Assembly: GCA_964529175.1 (NCBI GenBank)
Contig: CAZGVO010000006.1
Span: 124,001-188,000, forward strand
Length of the DNA stretch: 64,000 nt
Source: JAAFJM01 sp964529175
GTDB lineage: Bacteria > Bacteroidota > Bacteroidia > UKL13-3
Reading direction: 5' to 3'
Made by a program: the position numbers and the translations under genes. A model generated the notes under the pieces. The model was given only the letters and a program-made list of their open reading frames with translations. It made no database searches and was not told the origin of the DNA. Positions 43,377-54,500 of this stretch are shown one piece after another. How positions within the stretch are numbered: the first letter of the stretch is position 1; every line of letters starts with the position of its first letter.

Positions 43377-44594
43377 ATGACTACAAACGCACAAGAATTC
43401 ACAAAAGCTAACAAGCAAGATGTTTACAACCATCCAGATTATTATTTATTGGATGAATTATTGAGTGAAGAACATAAATTAATTCGCAGTACTGTACGCG
43501 ATTATGTAAAAAAAGAACTTTCTCCAATTATTGAAGATGTGGCTCAAAAAGCAGTTTTCCCACGTTTTATGGTAAAACAGTTAGGTGAGTTAGGTTGCTA
43601 CGCTCCGCAATTGCCAGTAGAATACGGCTGTGGTGGAATGGATTATATTACCTATGGATTAATGATGCAAGAATTAGAGCGTTGCGATTCAGGCGTTCGT
43701 TCTACTGCTTCGGTTCAAGGTAGTTTGGTTATGTATCCTATTTACAAATTTGGTAGCGAAGAGCAAAAACATAAATATTTACCCAAATTAGCCAAAGGCG
43801 ATTTGCTAGGTTGTTTTGGTTTAACTGAGCCTAACCATGGTTCTGATCCAGGTGGAATGACCACTAATTTTAAACCTGCTGGCGATGGTAAACACGTTAT
43901 TTTAAACGGTGCAAAAATGTGGATTTCAAATTCACCATTTGCAGATATTGCAGTAGTTTGGGCTAAAAACGAAAACGGAAAGATAAAAGGGATAATTGTA
44001 GAACGTGGCATGGAAGGTTTTACCACGCCAGAAACACATAACAAATGGAGTTTACGTGCTAGCGCAACTGGTGAGCTGGTTTTTGCTGATGTAAAAGTTC
44101 CAGTTGAAAATATATTACCAGGAGTAGAAGGCTTAAAGGGACCATTGACTTGCTTAAACTCTGCTCGTTACGGAATTAGCTGGGGTGCTTTAGGAGCAGC
44201 AATGGATTGTTACGATACAGCATTGCGTTACAGCAAAGAGCGTATTCAGTTTGGCAAACCTATTGCTGGTTTCCAATTACAACAAAAAAAGTTAGCAGAA
44301 ATGATAACTGAAATTACCAAAGCACAATTATTAACTTGGCGTTTGGGCGTTTTAATGAACGAAGGAAGGGCTACACCTGCACAAATTAGTATGGCAAAAC
44401 GTAATAATGTTGATTTGGCATTGAACGTAGCCCGTAATGCACGCCAAATGTTGGGCGGAATGGGCATTACTGGCGAGTATCCAATTATGCGCCACATGAT
44501 GAACTTAGAATCGGTAGTAACTTACGAAGGAACACACGATATTCATTTATTAATTACAGGTTTAGATATTACAGGCGAAAATGCTTTTGCATAA
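43377..44594 (+). CDS. gcdH: Acyl-CoA dehydrogenase, glutaryl-CoA dehydrogenase type
   Basis: 405 residues of the FAD acyl-CoA dehydrogenase family. The blocks CFGLTEPNHGSDPGGM, WISNSPFADIAVVWAK, CLNSARYGISWGALGA, YSKERIQFGKPIA and TYEGTHDIHLLITG match the glutaryl-CoA dehydrogenase subfamily, with the catalytic Glu in YEGTHD near residue 383. It likely oxidises and decarboxylates glutaryl-CoA to crotonyl-CoA in lysine/tryptophan catabolism, with electrons to ETF. Other short-chain acyl-CoA substrates cannot be excluded. Confidence 0.88.
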   Translation: MTTNAQEFTKANKQDVYNHPDYYLLDELLSEEHKLIRSTVRDYVKKELSPIIEDVAQKAVFPRFMVKQLGELGCYAPQLPVEYGCGGMDYITYGLMMQELERCDSGVRSTASVQGSLVMYPIYKFGSEEQKHKYLPKLAKGDLLGCFGLTEPNHGSDPGGMTTNFKPAGDGKHVILNGAKMWISNSPFADIAVVWAKNENGKIKGIIVERGMEGFTTPETHNKWSLRASATGELVFADVKVPVENILPGVEGLKGPLTCLNSARYGISWGALGAAMDCYDTALRYSKERIQFGKPIAGFQLQQKKLAEMITEITKAQLLTWRLGVLMNEGRATPAQISMAKRNNVDLALNVARNARQMLGGMGITGEYPIMRHMMNLESVVTYEGTHDIHLLITGLDITGENAFA

Positions 44595-44611
44595 CTAAAA
44601 ATAAAGTGACT

Positions 44612-44649
44612 AAAAAAAGCCGTATCAAATTTTTGATACGGCTTTTTTT
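44612..44649 (+). terminator. Terminator of the acyl-CoA dehydrogenase
   Basis: A perfect 18-bp stem (44612-44629 with 44632-44649) with a 2-nt loop and a T-run, 18 bases after the stop. Confidence 0.88.
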
Positions 44650-44745
44650 TATTTACCAAACATAGTCTAACTACTGATCTGCTTATTACACTTGATTGAC
44701 GTCTGACAGCGTAACACTATATTTTGATAATACAAATAATTATGC

Positions 44746-44788
44746 AAAAAAATAGGCTGTTTCGAATTTTGAAACAGCCTATTTTTTT
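44746..44788 (-). terminator. Terminator of the bacilliredoxin gene
   Basis: An 18-bp stem (44746-44763 with 44771-44788) with a 7-nt loop, flanked by A and T runs, lies 27 bases beyond the stop at 44815. It can also act on the plus strand. Confidence 0.85.
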
Positions 44789-44814
44789 GACTTGATTTTT
44801 CTAATAATTATTGC

Positions 44815-45234
44815 TTAGCAATATTCTTCAAAAGCTGCTTTTAAGTTTTCGGCAATCATTTCAGCACTACGGCCTTCAATATTGTGGCGCTCAATAAAAT
44901 GAACCAACTCACCATTTTTGTATAAACCAATTGATGGAGACGATGGTGGATAAGGAGCTATAAACTCTCTAGCTTTAGCTACTGCTTCTACTTCTTGTCC
45001 GGCAAATACAGTTAATAATTCATTTGGCACTTTGGTGGCTTCTTTAACAGCTTTCATAATTCCTGGGCGGGCAGTACCTGCTGCACAACCGCATACCGAA
45101 TTGAAAACCATTAATTTAGTACCTTCGTTATTGTTCATAACTGCAGCTACTTCATCAGCTGTCATCAGCGATTTAAAACCTACATCAACCAATTGTTGAC
45201 GCATTGGTGCTACTAACATTTCTGGATATGGCAT
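44815..45234 (-). CDS. BrxA/BrxB family bacilliredoxin
   Basis: 139 residues. The start MPYPEMLVAPMRQQL and the CGC motif in VFNSVCGCAAGTARPG match the YphP/YqiW bacilliredoxin family. In Firmicutes these remove bacillithiol from oxidised protein thiols; Bacteroidota homologues may serve a similar thiol-disulfide role. The gene stands alone, divergent from ahcY, with a strong terminator downstream. Confidence 0.92.
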   Translation of the reverse strand: MPYPEMLVAPMRQQLVDVGFKSLMTADEVAAVMNNNEGTKLMVFNSVCGCAAGTARPGIMKAVKEATKVPNELLTVFAGQEVEAVAKAREFIAPYPPSSPSIGLYKNGELVHFIERHNIEGRSAEMIAENLKAAFEEYC

Positions 45235-45360
45235 AATTTTTATATTTTTTAAGTGTGTTTTGAGATTACAATTTTACAAATTTGTTTCCAAAAAATGTAT
45301 TAAGCCTAAATGTCATAAAAAAAATTAAAAACAAATTGCTGTTTAACTGTTGTAATATTT

Positions 45361-45391
45361 AATAATCAATTTTTTAAAATGCTTGATTATT
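45361..45391. promoter_or_regulatory. Inverted repeat overlapping the ahcY promoter
   Basis: AATAATCAA (45361-45369) and TTGATTATT (45383-45391) form a perfect 9-bp inverted repeat with a 13-base spacer. It ends immediately before the ahcY -7 element, where a regulator could block or help RNA polymerase. No matching regulator is identifiable. Confidence 0.45.
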
Positions 45392-45392
45392 C

Positions 45393-45400
45393 TATTTTTG
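45393..45400 (+). promoter_or_regulatory. ahcY -7 promoter element
   Basis: TATTTTTG, exact TAnnTTTG, 35 bases before the ATG at 45436. No clear TTG at the expected -33 place; the inverted repeat at 45361-45391 lies there instead. Confidence 0.6.
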
Positions 45401-45435
45401 CATAAAATATTAAAGAAATATACAATCAAAATAAT

Positions 45436-46749
45436 ATGTCAGAAACAAAATCAGTAGCTCCTTATAAAGTTAAGGACATTAGTTTAGCAGAGTGGGGAAG
45501 AAAAGAAATTAGATTAGCCGAAGCAGAAATGCCAGGTTTAATGAGTATCAGAAAAGAATATGGTCCGCAACAACCTTTAAAAGGTGCGCGTATAGCAGGT
45601 TGTTTACACATGACAATCCAAACTGCAGTTTTAATTGAAACTTTAAAAGCTTTAGGTGCTGAAGTAACTTGGAGTTCATGTAATATTTTCTCAACACAAG
45701 ATCACGCTGCTGCTGCAATAGCTGCTGCTGGTATTCCGGTTTACGCTTGGAAAGGTCAAAACGAAGAAGAGTTTGACTGGTGTATTGAGCAAACTTTATT
45801 TGCATTTGAAGGTGGCCAACCTTTAAACATGATTTTAGATGACGGTGGCGATTTAACCAATATGGTTTTTGACCGTTACCCTGAATTAGCTAAAGACATC
45901 AAAGGTTTATCAGAAGAAACTACTACTGGTGTTCATCGTTTATACGAGCGTATGAAAAAAGGTACTTTATTAGTTCCTGCTATTAACGTAAACGATTCAG
46001 TAACAAAATCGAAATTTGATAACAAATACGGCTGTAAAGAATCTTTAGTTGATGCTATTCGTAGAGCAACTGATATTATGATGGCTGGTAAAGTAGCTGT
46101 AGTAGCTGGTTATGGCGATGTAGGAAAAGGTTCAGCAGAATCGTTACGTGGTGCTGGTGCACGCGTTTTGGTTACTGAAATTGATCCAATTTGTGCTTTA
46201 CAAGCTGCAATGGATGGTTTTGAAGTAGTTACTATGGAAGATGCTTGCTCAAGAGCTAACATATTTGTAACAGCTACAGGTAATGTTAAAATTATTACTG
46301 ACCGTCATTTCAAAGCAATGCGCGATAAATCTATCGTTTGTAACATTGGACATTTTGACAATGAAATAGACATGGCTTGGATGAATAACAATTACGGTTC
46401 TACTAAATTTACTGTTAAACCTCAAGTTGATGTTTACAACGTAGATGGAAACGAAATTATTATTTTAGCTGAAGGTCGTTTGGTTAATTTAGGTTGTGCT
46501 ATGGGTCACCCAAGTTTTGTAATGAGTAATTCATTCTCAAACCAAACTTTAGCTCAAATTGAATTATGGAACCACAGCGATAAATACGAAAATAAAGTAT
46601 ATGTATTACCTAAACATTTAGATGAAAAAGTAGCATTTTTACATTTAGAGCATATTGGTGCTAAACTTACCATTTTAGATCCTGAACAAGCTGATTATAT
46701 TGGCGTAAAAGTAGAAGGACCTTTCAAAGCAGAAATGTATAGATACTAA
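45436..46749 (+). CDS. ahcY: Adenosylhomocysteinase
   Basis: 437 residues. Family blocks are complete: GCLHMTIQTAVLIETL, SCNIFSTQDHAAAAI, the NAD-binding GYGDVGKGSAESLRG, CNIGHFDNEID, GHPSFVMSNSFSNQTLAQ and the C-terminal EMYRY. It hydrolyses S-adenosylhomocysteine to adenosine and homocysteine, clearing the inhibitor of methyltransferases. Single-gene unit with an inverted-repeat promoter and a terminator. Confidence 0.98.
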   Translation: MSETKSVAPYKVKDISLAEWGRKEIRLAEAEMPGLMSIRKEYGPQQPLKGARIAGCLHMTIQTAVLIETLKALGAEVTWSSCNIFSTQDHAAAAIAAAGIPVYAWKGQNEEEFDWCIEQTLFAFEGGQPLNMILDDGGDLTNMVFDRYPELAKDIKGLSEETTTGVHRLYERMKKGTLLVPAINVNDSVTKSKFDNKYGCKESLVDAIRRATDIMMAGKVAVVAGYGDVGKGSAESLRGAGARVLVTEIDPICALQAAMDGFEVVTMEDACSRANIFVTATGNVKIITDRHFKAMRDKSIVCNIGHFDNEIDMAWMNNNYGSTKFTVKPQVDVYNVDGNEIIILAEGRLVNLGCAMGHPSFVMSNSFSNQTLAQIELWNHSDKYENKVYVLPKHLDEKVAFLHLEHIGAKLTILDPEQADYIGVKVEGPFKAEMYRY

Positions 46750-46770
46750 TATTTTTTTAGTAATAAAATT

Positions 46771-46803
46771 AAAAGCCAATCCTGTTTTAGGGTTGGCTTT
46801 TTT
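46771..46803 (+). terminator. ahcY terminator
   Basis: A 13-pair stem with one G-T wobble (46771-46783 with 46789-46801), 5-nt loop and T-run, 21 bases after the stop. Confidence 0.82.
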
Positions 46804-46852
46804 GTTGCGCATTAATTGAACAACTCACTAATCCTCAAAAGTTATAATTTAC

Positions 46853-46900
46853 GGGGATTATAATCTCTAGAAAGCATATATTTCGGAGATAATATTCTCC
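46853..46900 (+). promoter_or_regulatory. Two 16-bp near-palindromic operator sites before tspO
   Basis: Site 1, GGGGATTATAATCTCT (46853-46868), and site 2, GGAGATAATATTCTCC (46885-46900), share the pattern GGRGATWATAWTCTCY. Their starts are 32 bases apart, about three helical turns. TATATTTC (46877-46884), one mismatch from TAnnTTTG, lies directly before site 2. Site 1 then covers the -33 zone, where no TTG is present, and site 2 the likely transcription start. Site 2 ends six bases before the tspO ATG. Confidence 0.65.
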
Positions 46901-46906
46901 AAAAAC

Positions 46907-47383
46907 ATGAAAAACTTAAAACCTATTTTTAGTCTGATTATTTGGATAACTGCTTGTTTAAGCGCAGGTATTTTAGGAGCATTAACCACCAGCCCAAATA
47001 CGCAATGGTTCCAAAGTTTAAGCAAACCATTTTTTCAGCCACCTAATTGGCTTTTTGGCCCTGTTTGGACTGTTTTATACATACTTATGGGCATTTCTAT
47101 TTGGCTAATAAGTAAACAAGGTTTTAAAACTAAAACAGCCAAGCAAGCGCTTTATTTATTTATAACCCAATTGGTATTAAACTCTTTGTGGAGTTTGGTT
47201 TATTTTGGTTTACAACAAATATTAGGAGCATTTGTACTCATTATTTTTATTTGGATATTTATTTTACTAACCATTATTTGGTTTACTAAAATAAATAAAG
47301 TGGCAGGTTACTTACTATTGCCTTATATTTTATGGGTAAGTTTTGCTACTGTTTTAAATGCAGCATTGTGGCTTTTAAATTAA
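46907..47383 (+). CDS. tspO: TspO/MBR family tryptophan-rich membrane protein
   Basis: 158 residues with five membrane helices. FQSLSKPFFQPPNWLFGPVW, the following TVLYILMGIS and the conserved Trp/Asn of LVLNSLWSLVYFG match TspO. Bacterial TspO proteins bind porphyrins or similar ligands and act in stress or light responses; the ligand here is unknown. The gene has two operator-like sites in front. Its stop codon overlaps the stop of the convergent Omp85-like gene in one TTAA sequence. Confidence 0.93.
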   Translation: MKNLKPIFSLIIWITACLSAGILGALTTSPNTQWFQSLSKPFFQPPNWLFGPVWTVLYILMGISIWLISKQGFKTKTAKQALYLFITQLVLNSLWSLVYFGLQQILGAFVLIIFIWIFILLTIIWFTKINKVAGYLLLPYILWVSFATVLNAALWLLN

Positions 47384-48498
47384 AACGCCTCGTTCATGGT
47401 AAAATACATACCTTGTATTCCATTTTCACCTCGGCCATAATCAATTCTAATATTTACCCTATCTCTGCGAATGGCCATTATCCTTAAACCAGCACCATAG
47501 TTTGGTTTAATGTTTTCAAACAATAATGAACTTTGGTTGGCTACGTTTCCAAATCCTCCAAAAACGGTAATAGAAACTGGTCCCCAAACTTGTTTCCTTA
47601 ACTCAGCCTGAAAAGCCATGGCATGATTATCTCTGAAGCGCCCATTGTAATATCCTCGCATAAAGGCATCGCTACCTATAGTGGCCAATTGTTTAAATGG
47701 GATATTTCCCTCGTTAAAATTGCCAAATGCTTGCAGGGCTAAAATATTGTATTTCCAAAGTTTAATATATTGGCGAGCATCTATGGTCAAGTTATTAAAT
47801 TGGAATTGGCTACCTAGAAATGGTTGGTTAAATAAAGTAGTAATATCAATAAAATGGCCTTTGGTGGGGAAATAAATTTTATCTCTATTGTCAAAACTAA
47901 CCACTGCCCCTATGCCCGATGTAAAACTATTATTTGTGCCATTTAGGTTATCATTGGTAAAAACCGAGTCGCCTTTAAAATTACTCAAGTAGTTAAAATC
48001 GGTTTGTAAACCTAAATAAATGCCTTTAAATACTTGTTTGGTAGCACGCAATTGAAGCCTGTTTTGCGAAAAATCGTATAACGATTTTGGGTTATTGCTT
48101 TTATTGCCAAGTCCCCAATAATACTCGTTAAAGTATTTATATAAATAAATTACCTTGAAATTATATTGGTTATTTTTGGTAAAAATATCAATATATGGCC
48201 TAATGCTATATTGCTCTAGCTGAGTATATTGTGTGTTGAATCTAATAAGAGAAGGGCGAGTAATGGTATCATTTGCTTGCCTAAATAGGTAAACCAAACT
48301 AAGACCAATTTGCCAACCAGTTTCAGGATAAACACCCCAAATAGGAACTGCAAAAAAGGAGTTCTTTTTAGGTTTAGCTGAGTCACCTTCTATTTTATCA
48401 TAAATTTTATTGATAAACTTTTCGAGCTTTTGTTGGCAGAAAGCTATTGATGAAAAGTTTAATGATAACAGTATGAATAAAAAAGTTCTTAATTGCAT
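47380..48498 (-). CDS. Omp85/BamA-superfamily outer-membrane barrel, no POTRA
   Basis: 372 residues from the ATG at 48498 (MQLRTFLFILL), with a signal peptide ending IAFCQQ. The frame opens at a TTG at 48510, which I consider too early. Alternating strands across the body, VSFDNRDKIYFPTKGHF and the GSDAFMRGYYNGRFRD loop fit the Omp85 surface-antigen barrel with its lid-lock motif (RGY). There is no room for POTRA domains before the barrel. It is possibly a phospholipase-like or uncharacterised member; the function is unknown. Confidence 0.85.
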   Translation of the reverse strand: MQLRTFLFILLSLNFSSIAFCQQKLEKFINKIYDKIEGDSAKPKKNSFFAVPIWGVYPETGWQIGLSLVYLFRQANDTITRPSLIRFNTQYTQLEQYSIRPYIDIFTKNNQYNFKVIYLYKYFNEYYWGLGNKSNNPKSLYDFSQNRLQLRATKQVFKGIYLGLQTDFNYLSNFKGDSVFTNDNLNGTNNSFTSGIGAVVSFDNRDKIYFPTKGHFIDITTLFNQPFLGSQFQFNNLTIDARQYIKLWKYNILALQAFGNFNEGNIPFKQLATIGSDAFMRGYYNGRFRDNHAMAFQAELRKQVWGPVSITVFGGFGNVANQSSLLFENIKPNYGAGLRIMAIRRDRVNIRIDYGRGENGIQGMYFTMNEAF

Positions 48499-48548
48499 AA
48501 AAAAGTGCAAGTTTATACAATTTAATGCAATAACATATTTTTAGTTTT

Positions 48549-48583
48549 AAATAAGGCTTTCACAAAATGTGAAAGCCTTATTT
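48549..48583 (-). terminator. Terminator of the giant FG-GAP/PKD protein
   Basis: A 16-bp perfect stem (48549-48564 with 48568-48583) with a 3-nt loop, just past the stop at 48587; TTTAT-type T-rich tail on the minus strand. Confidence 0.85.
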
Positions 48584-48586
48584 AGT

Positions 48587-51500
48587 TTAATTTTTTAACA
48601 CTTTGAAAGCTTTACTTTGGCCATTATTGTTGGCTAAAGTAGCCATATAAAATCCAGGTTTTAAAGTTGATAAATCTTCCGTTATTAAATTGTTATCGCC
48701 AATATTAGTTTGAAAATTTTGTTCATAAACCTCTTTGCCTATTGCATCAGTAATAATCAATCTAGTACTTTCTTTAGTTGCACTTGTAAAGTTTATTTCT
48801 AAATTAGTGCTAAATGGATTTGGTTTAATATGAATTTGTGAAAAATTATTAATCGCAATGTTGTTGATACCTACTGTGGTAATATTTACAGCTAAATTGG
48901 TAGAGTCTGAAAGGTTATAATTATTTGTAATTTTAGCAAAGATATTACCTGTTCCTTTTTTGCTCCATATCACGCTCACCGCATTGGTTCCTTGTCCGCT
49001 TTGAATAACTCCATTTTGAATACTCCAATTATAAACAATATTAGATTGACTTAATACTGAATAAGAATATGGGTTTATGGTAGAAGTTGGGTTTATATTT
49101 CCTAAAATGTTCCCAATAGTTGGATGAGCATTTACAAAAATGTTTTTACTAATGGTGTCATAACAATTACTAACATTATTACTAATTAACTGAACTATTT
49201 TTGTCCCAAAACTTGAATAGGTTTTATTAGGATTTGAAATGGTAGCAGAAGTTGAATCTCCAAAATTCCATAACTGACTACTTGAGTTATTGGAGGTATT
49301 TGTGAAAACAAAGTTATTGCCAACAAAATTTTGAGTGTCGTTGTTAATGGTAAAGTTGGCAATGGAATTGGCATTAACTACTACGTTTTTAGTAATTGAA
49401 TCTTTGCAATTATTATTGTCAGAAACAATTAATTTTACTGCTTTAGTTCCTATACTGGTATAACTATAATTAGGAGAGATATTAACGCTAGAGTCTCCAT
49501 TATCGAATTTCCATAAGAAGTTAACGCCTAATGTGCTTTGGTTAGTAAAAATAAAATTGTTGTATTTTAAACATTGAGTTGATTTGTTAATGGTAAAATT
49601 GGAACTTGGTTTAGGATTTACTGTAACTGTTTTTATAATTGAATCTTTGCAGTTATTATTACTTGAAGCTATAAGTTTAACTGAATAAGTATTTGCTGTT
49701 GCATAACTTTTACTTGGATTTAATAAAATGGATGTATCGTTGCCATTTACTCCAAAATTCCATTTTCTTGATAAGGTTCCTGCTATTACTTTTGAAGTGT
49801 CTGCAAACAAAAAACTGTTTCCATTAACACATTGTACAGGATTATTTATTGTAAAACCCGCAGTTGGGTGTGGATTTACCGCTATGGTTTTACTTGTGCT
49901 ATCTAAGCAATTATTTATTGATTTCACCACTAATTTTATTGTATAGTCTCCAATGCTGTTATAGCTTTGGTTTACTATTTTAGTAGTTTGATTATTGTTA
50001 ATTCCAGTATTCCATAAACTTGTTAAATTGGATGTTGTGTCAGTAAAAATAAAATTATTATTGTATAAACACTGGCTACTTTTATTAATTGTAAAACCAG
50101 CCTTAGGGTTAGGAAATACCACAATGGTTTTAATCAAAGAATCTTTACATCCATTATTACTAGTTTCCACCAATTTAACAGAATAAGTATTAGCAGTTGG
50201 ATAAACTTTAACAATACTGGCCAATAACGAAGTATCATTTATATCCATACCTAAATACCATTTTCTACTTATTGTGCCTGTTGTAATAGTAGAAGAATCT
50301 GTCAATGTGAAACTGTTCCCATTAACACATTGATTAGGATTATTTATTGTGAAACTTACTATTGGTTTTGGATAAACTGATATTTGTGTATCATTGGAGA
50401 ATTTAACACAGCCAATATTGTTTGTAGCTTTAAGCTTATAAACTCCTGTGGAATATACCTTTAGCGTGTTGTTAGAATCTAAAAGTGGCAAATTGTTTTT
50501 GAACCATTTCCATTTCAAACCAGAGTTTCCCAATGAATCTGCAATTAATAAAGTACTGTCTCCATTACAAAATGCTAATGGTTTATTTACAGCCATTTTT
50601 ATTTTATAATCATTGTTGTTTACTACAAATGCTGGTGTAGTCCAACTACAAAAGTTGGTATCTTTAATTATTGCATAGTAATTTCCTGATTGTTTAATGG
50701 TAAGATTTGAAAAAGTATCTGATAATAAAGGGCTATTGTTAAAATACCACATTGTTTTATAATTTGGATGAGTACTATTTGCTGTCACATTAATACTATC
50801 ACCTACACAAAACGATAAGTTATTAGAGTAATTATATCCAGAAAATGAATTGGTGAAAGTATTCACTTGGACATTATTAGATGGATTCTGGCATCCAATT
50901 GAATTTGTATAAGTTACCCTATATAATCCGGGTGACTTTACTATTAATGAATTATTGTAAGTATTGGCAATGAATTGATTATTTTTATACCATTTAAAAT
51001 TTCCCGTACTGATTGTTCCAGCTACTAATATCAAACTGTCATTGCTGCAAAAATTAAAGCCTTTTGTGCTTGTGATATTAAGGTTTTGATTAATACCACA
51101 AATTGAAATGTTATAACTTGAAATTACTGAAGTATCTATTGGAGCACTTGAAATAATTCTTACCTTATAACTGCCTTGTAGTACGTTTGATGGAATTTTA
51201 CAAGGTATAGTATCGGTATCTAAAGTGCTTGTTTTTAAGCCAATTGTTGAAATAATCACGTTATTTCCAGTAGAATCTAAAAGTTGAACCTTGAGTATAT
51301 TTCCTGAATTAAAGTTGCGTCCAAATGTGCTAAATGGTAAATAAAGAGAATCGTTAGCTGTGTAAATATTTTTGAGCATAGGTTGTATGCTAAATAATTT
51401 TTGTGTGCTACTAACAACATTGTAAGCAGATTTATTAAATATAATTTCAGGCTTACCATCTAGGTTTACATCATTAATTTTAAGGTCACCAAAATTTGTA

Positions 51501-54500
51501 CTATGATTTTGCGTATAAAGCTTAAATTGAGTTGTATCCATATTTTGGTTAACCATATTATTCTGGAATATTAACAATCCATTAGATAATACATTTGCGC
51601 CTAATACGATTATATCAATTTTACCATCGCCTGTTACATCATGAAGCCGTACTCTTTTTGGAGTACAAGGTAAAGAAAAAACTGCTGTTAACAAAAACGA
51701 ATTGGAGTCTAAAACATTACCATTGAAAACATTTTTGTAAAGATATAATTTATTATTTATCGAATTAGTAATTACAAAATCTTCCTTACCATCACCATCA
51801 ATATCTGCACTTTCAAGTTTCTCGCATCCAATAGGAGAGCTCAAAATAACATTATTGGTATCGAATGAATTTTTTGAAAAAAAACCAGAATCGTATTTGT
51901 TAATAAATAAACTAATTTTTCCAGTGATTTTACTTGCAAATAAAATATCAGGCTTGCAGTCATTATTAAAATCATTTATTGATGCTGCGGTTATTTTCTC
52001 TCCAGCGTTTGTTCCCCAACCAAAATAATTGTTAGAACTTGTTTTAATTCCAATTTCAGAAATATAGTTTTGATTAACATATTCATTTCTTATTACTAAA
52101 CGGTCATAATTACCATCTTTGTTAAAATCGGTTATTCCTAAGGTTGGTTGCCCAATAGCATAACTATCATATGCGTAAAAAGAAGTACCAAGTATAGAAA
52201 AAGTTCCATTTCCATTAAATGAATTGGCAATACCATCCATTTTTAAATCTTTATCACTGTCTAGATTAGTTTCGATTGTATTATGATCAAATTGATAACT
52301 CATACTATATTGAAACGAATTAAACCAAAAATAAATTCCATAATTAGCATAATTTACCCCATTAGTGTACCAAACTCCGTTATTAAATCCAAAAAAATAG
52401 TCTGGTCTTCCATTTTCATTCATGTCGGTAATACTGATTCCATTTAATTCGTCAACTTTTCCTCTTGAAAGCGAAGCTGACTCATAATAAGAACCTAAAC
52501 CAAAGGTGTCTCTGCTTAAGAAATAAGGTTGAAATTTTTTAGGTGAGTATGAATCGCCAATATATTTTCTTGTAACTCTAACAAATTCATTGCTAGCACC
52601 GTATGGCACTATGGCTTCAATAGTTCTTTCATTAAGTACTTTAAAATTTGATGCTTTAACTGCACCAAAAGTAACAGCTGTAGTTATATTGGAGCTAGGA
52701 CCTGCTAAATAACTTATTTTATTTTTATCGGCATCATAATCAAAATAGTTACCATAAATAACTACTTTATCTCCAGGCTGAGCTTTTATTGGAATTATTG
52801 AATCAATTCTTGGTGTAGTAAAAAGTGTATTAAAACTAAGATTTGTAGGCCCAATTTCTTCCAAATAAATAATTGAGTCATTGCGTATTTCAAATTCTAT
52901 TGCCCTAAGTCTGTAGTTTATACTACTTGAAAGTCCGTTTAAGTAAAAACTTGAACCAGTATCTGAATACACAATATAGGCAGTTAAAATTTGCCCTAAA
53001 AGTGTATCACCTAAACCGTAAATATTATTGGCTTTATACTGTTTAAATTTTATAGGCTTTTCTTTATTAAATGCTTGCTCCCTGTAAACCATAATTAATC
53101 TGTTGGTTCCATCGCCATTATCCCAACTAATTTTTGCGCTTGAATCACTTATTTCTGTAGCCTTCAAATTAGTTATTTGTAAAGACATTTCATTTGGTGT
53201 TTTAAAATCAAAATAAAATGCAGTATCCATGTAATTGGAACCTGAATCTATGCCATTATATTCTATTACAGCTCCATAATATTGTGTATTTCTTCTTAAA
53301 TTTACAAAATTAAAAGTATCGCTAAGGCCGTTGTACATAACATAATTATTTGTTTCAATCAGTGATCCTAAGCCAAATGAATCTTTCGCTAAATAAGTAT
53401 TATAGTCAACTGGTAATTTATTAATAGGTGCCCCTTTTTTTAAAATAACTAATCTTTTAATTCCATTTCCTTTGGTTACTTTAACCTTAGCTTTATAACT
53501 TTTTAAATCTAAATATGTTATATTAGATGAAGTTAAAGTAGGTGGCAATTTTAAATAATCGTTTTTAGTAAGCACCAAACCATTTGAATATGATATTAAA
53601 TCTGGTGTGTTATTGGTGTCTAAATCGGCTAATACTAAACTGTTAAGTTCAATTTTTCTATTTATAAGTGTAGTGTATGGGTAAGTTTTAGAGTCTCCTG
53701 AGTTAGGGTCAATGTTTGGATTGAATACTCGAAATACATTATTAGGTGAACTAATATTTGATAAAAAATCGCTTATTCCATCAAAATTTATATCTAAAAA
53801 TCTATTAATTCCAGTTTGAAAATCACCTAAATCCATCCTTGTTTGAAAAGTAAATCCAGAAAGTGTATTTTTATAAAACAAAACACTATTATATAAATTG
53901 TCACTAGCAATGTCATTAATCCCATCACCGGTAAAATCAATCAAATGAATCTGGCTTGAGTTAAAAGTGAAAGATTTGGAAAAAGAAATGGAAGAACTAG
54001 TAGAATTATTGGTATAAATAGATATATAGTTAAAATCTGGAGACTGACCTATAATTGATGGAAAAACTACAAAATCAGTTTTTCCATCAGCATTTAAATC
54101 GGAGCTAATTATTTTATTTCCTAAAAAGTTAGAGCCAATGGATTGAGGACTTGCTAATAATAGTGTGTCATTATTGGTTGAAGTATTTAAGAAAACATAT
54201 GTTCCAATGTTGCCCGAACTTACAGTATCAAAGGTTATAATTAAATCAAGTTTGCCATCTCTATTTACATCATTTATATTAAAGTCTCTTGGCGAATTTT
54301 GAAGATTAAATACAAAAGGAGTACTTAAATTAAAGGTACTTGCAGTTGAATTATTTTTAAAGTAATAAATTCTTTTGCGTGTTTTGTTAATACTAACGAT
54401 ATCATATTTGCCATCGTTATTCATATCTGCCGATCCAATAATTTTAGTACCCGTGCTATCGGCTAAATTTATAAAAGTTGAAAAGGCAGTTGCAACTTGA

